Below, one piece after another: positions 8,348 to 16,935 of a stretch of DNA of 32,299 nucleotides (position 1 is its first letter; each line of letters begins with the position of its first letter). The position numbers and the translations under genes were made by a program. Location: positions 1 through 32,299 of the forward strand of contig CACLDR010000021.1 of assembly GCA_902605755.1 (NCBI GenBank), in the 5' to 3' direction. Source of the DNA: an uncultured Marinoscillum sp. (GTDB taxonomy: Bacteria > Bacteroidota > Bacteroidia > Cytophagales > Cyclobacteriaceae). Under the pieces are notes generated by a model. That model was not told the origin of the DNA. It saw nothing but the letters and a program-made list of their open reading frames with translations, and searched no databases.

Positions 8348-9090
8348 TACCTAATAGTTTTTAAATTTTGTAGAGAAAAAAAATGCTCCCGCAAATCAAT
8401 ATCATATTCAAAATCTCTATAAATGATCACCGTTTTCTGATCTGGATTCTCCGCGGGACTCATTTCCATTTTAGTTGGTATGATGCGTCCGCCCATTTCC
8501 CTAATATCTGACAAGGTCATGGTATTTATTAGAAATTCGTCCTCATCGTAATATTTTAAAATCAATTGAAAATAGTCTTTTTTGCTTATATAAGCCTCCA
8601 ACTTACCCCATACTACAGCTGCGTCCTCAAGTGGATACATCATGATTTTCCAACAATCATAAGATCCAATAGTCGTATCTCCTACAAACTTATGAACATA
8701 ATCCACCACCATTGAAGATTGATTGACCAGATCATCATTGGTAAAATCTGATCCCATCCAGCTTTGCACCATCATAGAGGGTGGCATTTTTATAATGCGA
8801 TCTATACTCGGTTGCCAACTCCAAAGCTCCTTTTTACGTTTCAAAGTACCAGTACCCTCATCTCGAGCCGGCTCGGTAACGAGTACTAAACTATAATCTA
8901 CTCCACTACTCCATACCTTCATCGTAATCTCACGGGTCCACTTGGGCCTGATTATTTTCATCGTCATGGTACCTTTATTGGATTTTCCTTGCATTTTTTC
9001 ATCTGCCATAATTATTACCTCCGAAGCATTTTGACCCATTAATGCTCGGGATGTAAACACAAATAAAAAAATAGCTGATAGATTTTTCAT
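8347..9090 (-). CDS. LolA-like outer-membrane lipoprotein-sorting protein
   Basis: A 247-residue secreted protein. An N-terminal signal peptide (MKNLSAIFLFVFTSRALMG, cleavage near residue 19) is followed by a fold of the LolA/LolB type as found in the outer-membrane lipoprotein-sorting family (Pfam LolA_like). Telling blocks are ADEKMQGKSNKGTMTMKI near the mature N-terminus, then KRKKELWSWQPSIDRIIKMP, and YDCWKIMMYPLE in the middle. Such proteins form an open beta half-barrel that carries a lipid or lipidated cargo through the periplasm. The gene heads the intact part of the operon and shares one base with the first permease gene. Its ATG also shares one base with the stop of the decayed TetR frame, showing that the regulator once belonged to the same transcription unit. 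Confidence 0.85.
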   Translation of the reverse strand: MKNLSAIFLFVFTSRALMGQNASEVIIMADEKMQGKSNKGTMTMKIIRPKWTREITMKVWSSGVDYSLVLVTEPARDEGTGTLKRKKELWSWQPSIDRIIKMPPSMMVQSWMGSDFTNDDLVNQSSMVVDYVHKFVGDTTIGSYDCWKIMMYPLEDAAVVWGKLEAYISKKDYFQLILKYYDEDEFLINTMTLSDIREMGGRIIPTKMEMSPAENPDQKTVIIYRDFEYDIDLREHFFSLQNLKTIR

Positions 9091-9617
9091 TAATTACAAT
9101 ATTTATTGAGCGTTACTTTTTCAAATTTATTCAAATGACAATCCTACTTAAAGAAAAAATATTGAATAGAAATACCTTTCAAAAGAACCACCAATATTTT
9201 GGCTTCTCCGGCGGGATCTGCCTATTTCAGTTTAAACAATAATTTTTCGATCGAAGCAATAGATTCATTCCTCGTTATATTACATAAATCTCTAAAGAAA
9301 TCAACCTTATTTAATTACACCCCTAGATTAACCCATAATGTCAATTTCTCAAAATCATCTCTTGAGAATTTAAAAAATGCCTTTAATATATTACCTAGCT
9401 CTTCAATGAGTCTGTTTGAGATCACAAAAAGAAGTTCATCTGTCTTTTTTAAGACGTCTAAAAGTAGTTACTTGATTAATTCCTCTTCATTTGAAAATAA
9501 TGATACACCAAACCTTTTGACACTTGCCAATTTCATGATCTCTAATATACCTTGGTTTTGATATCCTCGTGTAGCAAAAAGTTTGAGGGATGCATCCAAA
9601 ATCTTGACTTTAGACTC
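9090..9617 (-). pseudogene. Decayed TetR/AcrR-family regulator
   Basis: Reading the minus strand in one frame from 9617 to the TAA at 9092-9090 gives about 175 codons without any frameshift but with four in-frame stops: TAA 9470-9468, TAA 9317-9315, TAG 9224-9222 and TAG 9146-9144. The translation starts with a recognisable TetR DNA-binding domain: ILDASLKLFATRGYQ, then GILEIMKLASVKRFGVSLF and SNEEELIK, followed by LLLDVLKKTDELL of the ligand domain. DPAGEAKILVVLLKGISIQ matches the C-terminal helices of the family. A start codon is no longer visible; a TAG lies at 9620-9618. The final TAA shares a base with the ATG of the LolA-like gene. The ancestral protein probably controlled the downstream export operon. 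An opposite-strand open frame at 9199-9561 is only its shadow. Confidence 0.85.
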
Positions 9618-9622
9618 CTATG

Positions 9623-9636
9623 AATTTGATCAAATT
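9623..9636. promoter_or_regulatory. Perfect palindrome upstream of the dead TetR gene
   Basis: AATTTGATCAAATT is a perfect 14-base palindrome 6 bases before the first readable codon of the TetR remnant. Its place in the leader of a regulator-led operon is where a TetR autoregulatory operator is expected. It is short for a TetR site and the region is AT-rich, so this is a guess from position. Confidence 0.3.
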
Positions 9637-9729
9637 AGTTTTTTGTTTTATTACTTATTATTTTGATTGACCATTTAGTGAACAATAAAGTTAATTAAAA
9701 ACATCAAAAACAAAGGCTAATCCAATTTG

Positions 9730-10968
9730 TCATAAAGTACTCATTCTTAAAGTCAAAACCGTAATCTCAGGTAGGATGCCAATCCTACCAGGATAGCCCA
9801 AAAAGCCAAAGCCTCGGTTGACATAGAGACTTTGTGTTCCCTGTCGGTATAGATCAGCCCATTGTTTATACATATATTGAGAAGGACTCCAACGAAAATT
9901 TCCTATCTCTAACCCAAATTGCATTCCATGGGTATGACCTGCCAACATCAAATCAATTTCAGGATAATCAGAAAGCACTTGGGCGTCCCAATGGCTCGGA
10001 TCGTGAGACATTAATATCTTAAAAGGAATTTCTTCCGTACCCTTATGAGTTTTGGCCATATCTCCATATTTGGAAAACCTACCTACTCCCCAATTTTCAA
10101 GTCCTAACAATGCAATTGATGATCCATCTACAGTGATGATTTTATTTTCATTCAACATAATGTTCCACCCCATGTATCTATGCATCTGATGCAAATTCTT
10201 GATATTTTGTTGTTTTTCCATCATTGAATCCCAACGAAGGTAATCGCCATAATCATGGTTACCCATCACTGCATGGACACCTAAAGGAGCCTTTACTTTG
10301 GAAAAAAGATCTAAGTATGGTTTAGCTTCATCACTTTGATAATTAACTAAATCTCCAGTGAACAACACCATATCTCCCCGCTCTTGATTAATCAAGTCCA
10401 CGCCTCCCCTGACCGCTGCTTTGTTAAAAAAACTACCCGTATGAATATCAGATATTTGTACTAATCTTATCCCATCGAAAGACTTTGGTAGAAAAGGTGA
10501 ATAAACATCTCTTCGTCTAATGCGATAGTCGTGCGCTCCTGACAAAATTCCAAATGAAAGACCCATCATCGACAGTGTACCAGTCAGCAAAGCAGCTTTA
10601 CCTATAAATACTGTTCTGCCGATAATCTGTGGGGCCTCTATACTAATTAGGAACTGACTCAGATAACTGACTAGACGTCTTAAATCATCACCCAATAACA
10701 CCAAGGAGGTAAATAATTTACCAATCAGATTAATGAAAAATAAAGAACCTATCAATACCCGAAAACCTGCATACGTTTTTACATCTAATTGTATATATAA
10801 AATAAATACTATTATCATCAGGACAACCCATAGCCAATAACTTGACCAAACCAAACGACTCATCAAAGGTTTCGATTTTACCATCAACAATTGAACCACT
10901 TGAAATACGTGATATTCAATCAGAAAATAAATTAATACAACGGTACAAAGAATAACAATTCGAGACAT
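9730..10968 (-). CDS. Membrane-anchored calcineurin-like metallophosphoesterase
   Basis: A 412-residue protein of the YkoQ/YaeI-type metallophosphoesterase group. Four hydrophobic segments fill the N-terminal third (about 3-28, 40-60, 70-92 and 120-143), followed by a catalytic domain with all dinuclear metal motifs: SDIHTG (173-178, Asp174 and His176), GDLVN (205-209), GNHDYGD (236-242), SHDPSHW (321-327) and GHTHGMQ (344-350). The substrate is not known; some relatives act on lipid-linked pyrophosphates such as UDP-diacylglucosamine, but that should not be assumed here. The gene begins 36 nt after the RND pump gene on the same strand, so it may be the last gene of that operon. Confidence 0.88.
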   Translation of the reverse strand: MSRIVILCTVVLIYFLIEYHVFQVVQLLMVKSKPLMSRLVWSSYWLWVVLMIIVFILYIQLDVKTYAGFRVLIGSLFFINLIGKLFTSLVLLGDDLRRLVSYLSQFLISIEAPQIIGRTVFIGKAALLTGTLSMMGLSFGILSGAHDYRIRRRDVYSPFLPKSFDGIRLVQISDIHTGSFFNKAAVRGGVDLINQERGDMVLFTGDLVNYQSDEAKPYLDLFSKVKAPLGVHAVMGNHDYGDYLRWDSMMEKQQNIKNLHQMHRYMGWNIMLNENKIITVDGSSIALLGLENWGVGRFSKYGDMAKTHKGTEEIPFKILMSHDPSHWDAQVLSDYPEIDLMLAGHTHGMQFGLEIGNFRWSPSQYMYKQWADLYRQGTQSLYVNRGFGFLGYPGRIGILPEITVLTLRMSTL

Positions 10969-11004
10969 GTGTATTACAATTTAGTAATTGATAATCTCAC
11001 TTTT

Positions 11005-14000
11005 TCAACTGAGCCCCAAGCGGCGATTGATGCGGGCAAAAAATAAGTACATCACTGGAACAATTATCAAGGTCAAAAAAGTAGCAAAGGTCAATCCAAA
11101 AATAATGGTCCAAGACATTGGGCCCCAAAAAGCTACGTTATCTCCACCGAGATAAAAATCAGCATCATACTCACTCAAAAATTTCATAAAATCAATATTA
11201 ATTCCAACTGCAAGTGGAATCAAACCCAAAATTGTAGTAATTGCCGTTAGCAACACCGGACGAAGCCGCGTAGCCCCTGCCTCAGCTATAGCTTCAACAA
11301 TATGAGAAATTTCAAGACTTTTTAGACCTAATTTTGTACATTTCCTTTTTCTACTTAATTCAATGAAATCAATCAATACAATGGCATTATTTACTACAAT
11401 TCCAGCCAAAGAAATAATTCCGATCATAGTCATAATAACCACAAATTCCATTTGAAAAATAATTAAACCCATGAATACACCTATAGTACTCAAGATGACA
11501 GAAATCATAATAATAAAAGGCGTCGTCACTTTGTTAAACTGAGAAACAATAATGAGAAAAATCATGAAAATGGCTAGCAATAAAGCATTACTCAGAAATG
11601 CCATCTCCTCAGCTTGTTTTTCTTGTTCTCCACCAAATTTAAAGGAATATCCGTAGGGAATTTCAAATTTCTCAAGTACTTTTTTAATCTCATCATTAAC
11701 CATTGTTGGATTGTAACCACTCTCTACATTTGAACTCAAGGTAATTACCCTACTCAAATCTTTTCTCTTTATCGATCCATAAGTAGTACTCAATGAAGCC
11801 CTCGCAACAGAAGAAATAGGTACTATATGCATTTTCCCGTTTGTTGGATCTCTAAAAACAATACTTTTATTCATCAAGGCGTCTACATTGTATCGGTACT
11901 TGTCCTTGAGCCTCAATTGAATCGCATAATCTTGCTCCCCTTTTTTAAATTTGGAAATCTCTCTACCAAATAAAGATGTACGAATCTCGCTACCTATCAC
12001 ACTGGTCGACAACCCAAATCTTCGTGCTTTATCTCGATCTATGTCTATGATCAACTCAGGTTTACCCGTTTCTAAATTTGCTTTTAGCTTTTCAATCCCT
12101 TTGATCCCAGATGCGTTAATAAAATTTACCATATTTTCAGAAATTCGAACTAATTTGTCGAAATCATCTCCCGTAATTTCAATACTGATCGGTTTACCTG
12201 TAGGAGGTCCATCAGAATTTTGATCCACAGTAATCTGTACTCCTGGGTAACCTATCAAACTTTTTCGAACCTCATTCATTATCTGAGCCGTAGATATACC
12301 TTTTCTAAATTGGAATTCTTGGAAATTAATGGTCAATCGCGCTTTATTCGGAGTATCTTTTTGACCAAAAGCTGAAGGATCATTAGGGTCTGAGGTACCT
12401 TCTCCTACACTAGAAATTACAGATTCCACAAGGGAGCCATATGGCTTCATTAACTTGATGATTTTATCTTCTATAACATGAGAAAATGCGTTTGTGGTCA
12501 TTACGTCCGTCCCCACAGGGAATTCGATAAACACATTGATGTATTTTGGATCTGTTTTAGGAAAAAAAACCACCTTGGGAGGAAATAAGTTCATCAGCAA
12601 AAAGGATAATATCAACAAACCTGTCGTACCAAAAAAGAATACATAAGACCAAATACCTGATAATGAAAATTTCAATAAGATACTGTATTTCGCTTCCAAC
12701 CAAGGCAAAAATTTATTTTGAAACTTTTTAGATCCCGGAGCCAATAAATAGACATTTAACAAAAAGATAAAAGCAAAAATAAGAATCAAATTACCCATCA
12801 CAATGTAATCCAAGAGCAATAATGATGCACCAATTAAAAACACCGTTAAAAATGTAATGAGAATCCGTTTATGATTAGATCTCTCTCCTTTGTCTAATTT
12901 CATAAAAACAAGTATAAGCACTGGATTAATCACCAAAGCAACAAACAATGAAGAGGACAAAGTAACGATAAGGGTAATAGGCAAATATTTCATAAATGCC
13001 CCAAATAACCCAGGCCAAAACGCTAATGGCAAAAAAGCTGCTAAAGTAGTAGCAGTTGAAGCAATAACCGGTAAAGCAACCTCGCCCACACCTCTTTTGG
13101 TTGCCTCAAAGGCATTAAAACCTCTCTCTCTCAATCGATAGACATTTTCCACTACCACGATACCATTATCAACTAACATCCCCAAAGCCATGATTAAAGA
13201 AAACAAGACCATGATGTTGATGGTAAATCCGATCATTCCTAAAATGATAAAGGCGATGAACATTGAAAGTGGAATAGCCAAACCCACAAATAATGAGTTT
13301 CGAACACCTAGAAAAAACAGCAAAACAAGGATAACTAAAATTACCCCAGAAATTATATTATTCTCCAAGCTATCAACCATCATTCGGGTCTGTTCAGATT
13401 GATCATTGGTTTTCACAATAATAAGTCCCTCAGGAAAACTGTTTTTTTGTACAGCTTCAATAATTTTGTCTATTTTTTCAGTTGCTGCTAATAAATTTTC
13501 ACCACTTTTTTTGATTACGTCGAGCATGACTACCGACTGAGTATAAAGTCGCGCAAAACTTTCCTTTTCCTTGTAATCAAAAGTGACCTCAGCAATATCT
13601 TTGAGATAAACAATATTTCCTTTCTCACTTTTGATAACTACCTGAAGCAAATCTTCATAGTGCTCAAATTCCCCGATAATCCTGATCGATCTCCTTATTT
13701 CTCCTGCTTTCATATTTCCAGCGGAAAGGGTTAAATTTTCGCTTCTGACTGCCTTCTCAATGTCTCCGAACCCCACCATCCTAGATTCCATTTGATAGGG
13801 ATCAATATTAATACTAACTTCTTTTTCATTTGTTCCTCTGATTTCTACCTTCGATATCTCTGAGAGTTTTTCAATCTCCTCTTCTAACAATTCAGCATAA
13901 TTATTGAGCTCTTCAATGCTGAAATCACCTGAAAGATTAATATTCATTACCGGAAATTCAGAAAAATTCATTTCAAAAATATTTGGGTCTTGTTGAAGAT

Positions 14001-14421
14001 CAGTAGGAAGTTCGGGTTTCGCACGATCCACAGCATCTTTGACCTTGGTAAGTGCATCTTGGATTTCAGTAGTTGTGGAAAATTCAACCATGATGGTTGA
14101 ATAATCCTGCACCGAAGTAGAAGTAATATTCTCTACATCCGAAATGGTATTCAACTCTTTTTCAATTGGCCGGGTAACTAAATTTTCAATATCAACCGGA
14201 GAATTACCCGGATGTGGCGTTCCGATGTACACTATGGGTTGCTCTATCTCCGGAAAATTCTCTTTAGGTAATCCCAAATAAGAGGAGATTCCCAAAAAAA
14301 TTACCAAGACAGTAAGAACAAAAACGGTAGTTTTATTTCTTAAGGCAAAAGTAGTTAAGCCAAATTGCTTACCCTTACCTTCCAATTTATTATTCTTAGG
14401 ACTATTTGAATTTTTTATCAT
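11005..14421 (-). CDS. RND-family efflux pump inner-membrane subunit (AcrB/HAE1-like)
   Basis: A 1138-residue proton-driven exporter with the duplicated RND plan: one helix near 31-50, a large periplasmic porter domain, six helices from about 355, then a second copy. In the fourth helix the motif GMLVDNGIVVVENVYR (414-429) keeps the first proton-relay aspartate (Asp418), while the second position is Asn419 rather than the Asp of AcrB; this substitution is common in Bacteroidota homologues. The gene lies 1 nt after the membrane-fusion gene, so the two are translated together. With the upstream TolC-like and fusion proteins it forms a tripartite pump. Subfamily (drugs, lipids or metals) is uncertain; the length is slightly above AcrB and the lack of a metal-type motif argues for an organic substrate. 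Confidence 0.92.
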   Translation of the reverse strand: MIKNSNSPKNNKLEGKGKQFGLTTFALRNKTTVFVLTVLVIFLGISSYLGLPKENFPEIEQPIVYIGTPHPGNSPVDIENLVTRPIEKELNTISDVENITSTSVQDYSTIMVEFSTTTEIQDALTKVKDAVDRAKPELPTDLQQDPNIFEMNFSEFPVMNINLSGDFSIEELNNYAELLEEEIEKLSEISKVEIRGTNEKEVSINIDPYQMESRMVGFGDIEKAVRSENLTLSAGNMKAGEIRRSIRIIGEFEHYEDLLQVVIKSEKGNIVYLKDIAEVTFDYKEKESFARLYTQSVVMLDVIKKSGENLLAATEKIDKIIEAVQKNSFPEGLIIVKTNDQSEQTRMMVDSLENNIISGVILVILVLLFFLGVRNSLFVGLAIPLSMFIAFIILGMIGFTINIMVLFSLIMALGMLVDNGIVVVENVYRLRERGFNAFEATKRGVGEVALPVIASTATTLAAFLPLAFWPGLFGAFMKYLPITLIVTLSSSLFVALVINPVLILVFMKLDKGERSNHKRILITFLTVFLIGASLLLLDYIVMGNLILIFAFIFLLNVYLLAPGSKKFQNKFLPWLEAKYSILLKFSLSGIWSYVFFFGTTGLLILSFLLMNLFPPKVVFFPKTDPKYINVFIEFPVGTDVMTTNAFSHVIEDKIIKLMKPYGSLVESVISSVGEGTSDPNDPSAFGQKDTPNKARLTINFQEFQFRKGISTAQIMNEVRKSLIGYPGVQITVDQNSDGPPTGKPISIEITGDDFDKLVRISENMVNFINASGIKGIEKLKANLETGKPELIIDIDRDKARRFGLSTSVIGSEIRTSLFGREISKFKKGEQDYAIQLRLKDKYRYNVDALMNKSIVFRDPTNGKMHIVPISSVARASLSTTYGSIKRKDLSRVITLSSNVESGYNPTMVNDEIKKVLEKFEIPYGYSFKFGGEQEKQAEEMAFLSNALLLAIFMIFLIIVSQFNKVTTPFIIMISVILSTIGVFMGLIIFQMEFVVIMTMIGIISLAGIVVNNAIVLIDFIELSRKRKCTKLGLKSLEISHIVEAIAEAGATRLRPVLLTAITTILGLIPLAVGINIDFMKFLSEYDADFYLGGDNVAFWGPMSWTIIFGLTFATFLTLIIVPVMYLFFARINRRLGLS

Positions 14422-14422
14422 T

Positions 14423-15571
14423 TTATTTATCTACCGTGATCTCAACCAATGACCCTTGTGTAAGTGCTCTGTATCCTTTATCTATAACCATTTGATGCTC
14501 TATTAAGCCCGATACTATTTCTGTTCGATCATCAAATGAATAACCCGTACTCACATAAGCTTTAATTGCTTTTTTATCTTCATTATTACCCCCTAAAACA
14601 TAAATAAAACTTCCTCGATTATCTTTTTGAACCAATTTCGAGGGTACTATTATTGCCTCATCATTTGAGTAATCTACTAAGCGTATAATAACTACTTGAT
14701 TGGGACTTACTGCAAAGTTCAATTCAGGCATGACAACCTCCAATTCGAAGGTTCTATTTTGATCGTTAATGACTTGTCCTAGCGAAGAAATCACCGAAGA
14801 TTGATTTCGGTTTTCATTAGGAAAGTATATTTGAACAATATCTCCTACCGAAAACTTACCCAATAATGACTCTGGGATGTCGGCCTTCAAATAATTTGAT
14901 TTAGGATTAATTAATCTTACCATTGGTAATCCGGGTTGGGAGAACTCTCCCATTTTAGCTACAATTTTATCCACTACGCCGTCAAAAGGTGCAATTATAT
15001 TAGACATCTTCAATTGTGATTTTAAAGTTTTCAATCTTAGATTCAAAGATTCTCTTTTGTTTTGTGCCTGTAAATACTGAATTTCTGTTCCTATATTTTG
15101 ACTCCACAGATTAGATTGTTTCTCAAAAAGTACGTTAGCTAAATTTAATTGCGTCTTTATTTCTTCAATACTGTTTTGTAGCATTTCTGAATTGAGCGAC
15201 ACCAGAAGCTGACCTTTCCTTACTGCTTGTCCTTCTGATACGTATATATTTTCAATCTTACCCATTGATTCTGCAGTTAACAATACGTTTTCCCTTGAAG
15301 CAACTGATGCTCTTATTTCTATCTCATGATGAAATTTTGAAATTTCCGATGAAAAAGCAGTTACCAATGTTCTACTTAACGCTGACTCTACCTCAACGTC
15401 CAAAAGCTGAAGATCTTTTTCTAATTCAATGATCTCATTATTAATTTCTTCAAGTTCTAGTTTTAATGCCTCTATCTTTTTCCTTTTACTCTCGCTATCC
15501 GATCCGTTTTCACAAGATGGGACGATCACACAAATGCCTAGCGATATTAAAAATGTTTTAAATATTTTCAT
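14423..15571 (-). CDS. RND pump membrane-fusion (periplasmic adaptor) lipoprotein
   Basis: A 382-residue HlyD/AcrA-type adaptor. The N-terminus MKIFKTFLISLGICVIVPSC is a lipoprotein signal with the acylated cysteine at residue 20. Residues about 29-63 form a predicted coiled coil (KKIEALKLELEEINNEIIEL), which is unusual before the lipoyl half-domain. The first lipoyl part contains GKIENIYVSEGQAVRKGQLL; the alpha-hairpin follows, then IIAPFDGVVDKIVAKMGEF of the second lipoyl half, and a beta-barrel with ESLLGKFSVGDIVQIYF. It links the RND pump to the outer-membrane channel. The gene starts 4 nt after the TolC-like gene and ends 1 nt before the pump gene. Confidence 0.9.
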   Translation of the reverse strand: MKIFKTFLISLGICVIVPSCENGSDSESKRKKIEALKLELEEINNEIIELEKDLQLLDVEVESALSRTLVTAFSSEISKFHHEIEIRASVASRENVLLTAESMGKIENIYVSEGQAVRKGQLLVSLNSEMLQNSIEEIKTQLNLANVLFEKQSNLWSQNIGTEIQYLQAQNKRESLNLRLKTLKSQLKMSNIIAPFDGVVDKIVAKMGEFSQPGLPMVRLINPKSNYLKADIPESLLGKFSVGDIVQIYFPNENRNQSSVISSLGQVINDQNRTFELEVVMPELNFAVSPNQVVIIRLVDYSNDEAIIVPSKLVQKDNRGSFIYVLGGNNEDKKAIKAYVSTGYSFDDRTEIVSGLIEHQMVIDKGYRALTQGSLVEITVDK

Positions 15572-15575
15572 TTAA

Positions 15576-16925
15576 TTATAATTTCTTATTATACAAATTT
15601 CCTGTTGCTTTCAAAAAATCAATTTTAGATAAAATAGATTTATACAATGAGTTCAAATAATTCGTTTGAGCTGTTTTATATTCGTTGTCGGCATTAGTTA
15701 ACTCCAAATTTGAACCAATACCCTCTTGAAATTTAATTTTTGTGATGCGGAAGATATTGGCTGCAAGTTCTTGATTTTGAAGTTGAACCTCCAGGATTTT
15801 CAGGTTACTCTCCAAGCTCATCTTCTGTTGGACTATTTCAATTTCGATATTTTTTTGCAAAAGGCTCTTCTGGTAATCCAATTGACTAATTTTAATTTTG
15901 GATTGCTGAATTTTGGTTTGTTTGGAAAACCCTTCAAACAACGGAATAAATATGGTTGCACCTACGGTTCCAAAATTAAACCAGTTGTTAGCAAGTAAAT
16001 CTCGACCAAGTCCGCGTGCATTATTAAAACCATAATTAAAGTTCCCATATATTTTTGGCAGGTATTCTGACAAGTAATTCTTTTTATCTAGCAAAGCTAA
16101 ATTTCTATTTGTCTCTAACAACGAATACTCAATTCGATCATTATAATTAAAATTGTCAGGTATATCTGGGATATCAAGATTGACATCCCTCAAGGAAGTG
16201 GTCAATTCTATTAGGGAATCTAATGGCATGCCCATTTGAAATTTTAATAACTTTTGACTGATCCCGTAAAGTTGAATTTGTGTTTCCAAATTCACTTTAG
16301 TGTTGTTATAACTCACCTTAATTCTATCTACATCGATCTGTTCCGCAAATCCATTTTGATACATCTGAGTAGTTTCTCGAAGTAAGGTATCCAATCGGCT
16401 AAAATTTTGACCTATAAGATATAGTTGTGCTTGATTTATAAGTACGTTGTAGTAGGATTTAGTCACCGCTTCTACTACCTCAATTTTAGTACGTTCATTT
16501 TCTTTAATAGATAACTGCTTGAAAGTTTGAGATGCCTCAATCCCTACAAAATAGGCACCATCAAAAATGAGCTGACTCACTCCCATGCTTACATTCCCAT
16601 CATATGGTAATGAAAATTGAATTTCAGTCAGAGTTCCTGGGGAAAGAGTCCTATCAAAATTACTAGCATCTACTAGGCTAGTTTGAACTTCAAAGTTATA
16701 GTTTAACCCTCCTTGAAGCGATGCCTGAGGTAAACCCAAAGCAACGATTCCTCGAATTTTAGCTTCTGCATCCTTTATGCTAAGTCCAGAAATTTGAATC
16801 GACTCATTGTTTCCAAGTGCGTATTCCAAGCATTGCTCAATGGTCATTTTCAGTTTTTTCTGGGCAAAAACAGGTGGAGCACCAATAAGTAAAACACTAC
16901 AAAATAAAAAAAATATATTTTTCAT
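15576..16925 (-). CDS. TolC-family outer-membrane efflux channel
   Basis: I start the gene at 16925, giving 449 residues. The frame is open up to 16988, but that extension overlaps the TetR stop, whereas the 16925 ATG is preceded by a CAGGA ribosome site and begins a signal peptide (MKNIFFLFCSVLLIGAPPVFA, cut before QKK). The mature protein starts with MTIEQCLEYALGNNESIQI, the usual first helix of outer-membrane efflux proteins, and contains the two repeated alpha-barrel halves, including LPKIYGNFNYGFNNARGLG for a beta-strand pair. It forms the trimeric exit duct of the adjacent RND pump. It starts 10 nt after the TetR stop and is followed 4 nt later by the adaptor gene. Confidence 0.88.
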   Translation of the reverse strand: MKNIFFLFCSVLLIGAPPVFAQKKLKMTIEQCLEYALGNNESIQISGLSIKDAEAKIRGIVALGLPQASLQGGLNYNFEVQTSLVDASNFDRTLSPGTLTEIQFSLPYDGNVSMGVSQLIFDGAYFVGIEASQTFKQLSIKENERTKIEVVEAVTKSYYNVLINQAQLYLIGQNFSRLDTLLRETTQMYQNGFAEQIDVDRIKVSYNNTKVNLETQIQLYGISQKLLKFQMGMPLDSLIELTTSLRDVNLDIPDIPDNFNYNDRIEYSLLETNRNLALLDKKNYLSEYLPKIYGNFNYGFNNARGLGRDLLANNWFNFGTVGATIFIPLFEGFSKQTKIQQSKIKISQLDYQKSLLQKNIEIEIVQQKMSLESNLKILEVQLQNQELAANIFRITKIKFQEGIGSNLELTNADNEYKTAQTNYLNSLYKSILSKIDFLKATGNLYNKKL

Positions 16926-16935
16926 TCCTGGTAAA

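Noticed and set aside
9199-9561. 120-codon plus-strand open frame as a gene
   Set aside because: It is antisense to the decayed TetR frame, which has clear family similarity. The plus-strand translation is Ser/Asn/Leu-rich and resembles nothing.
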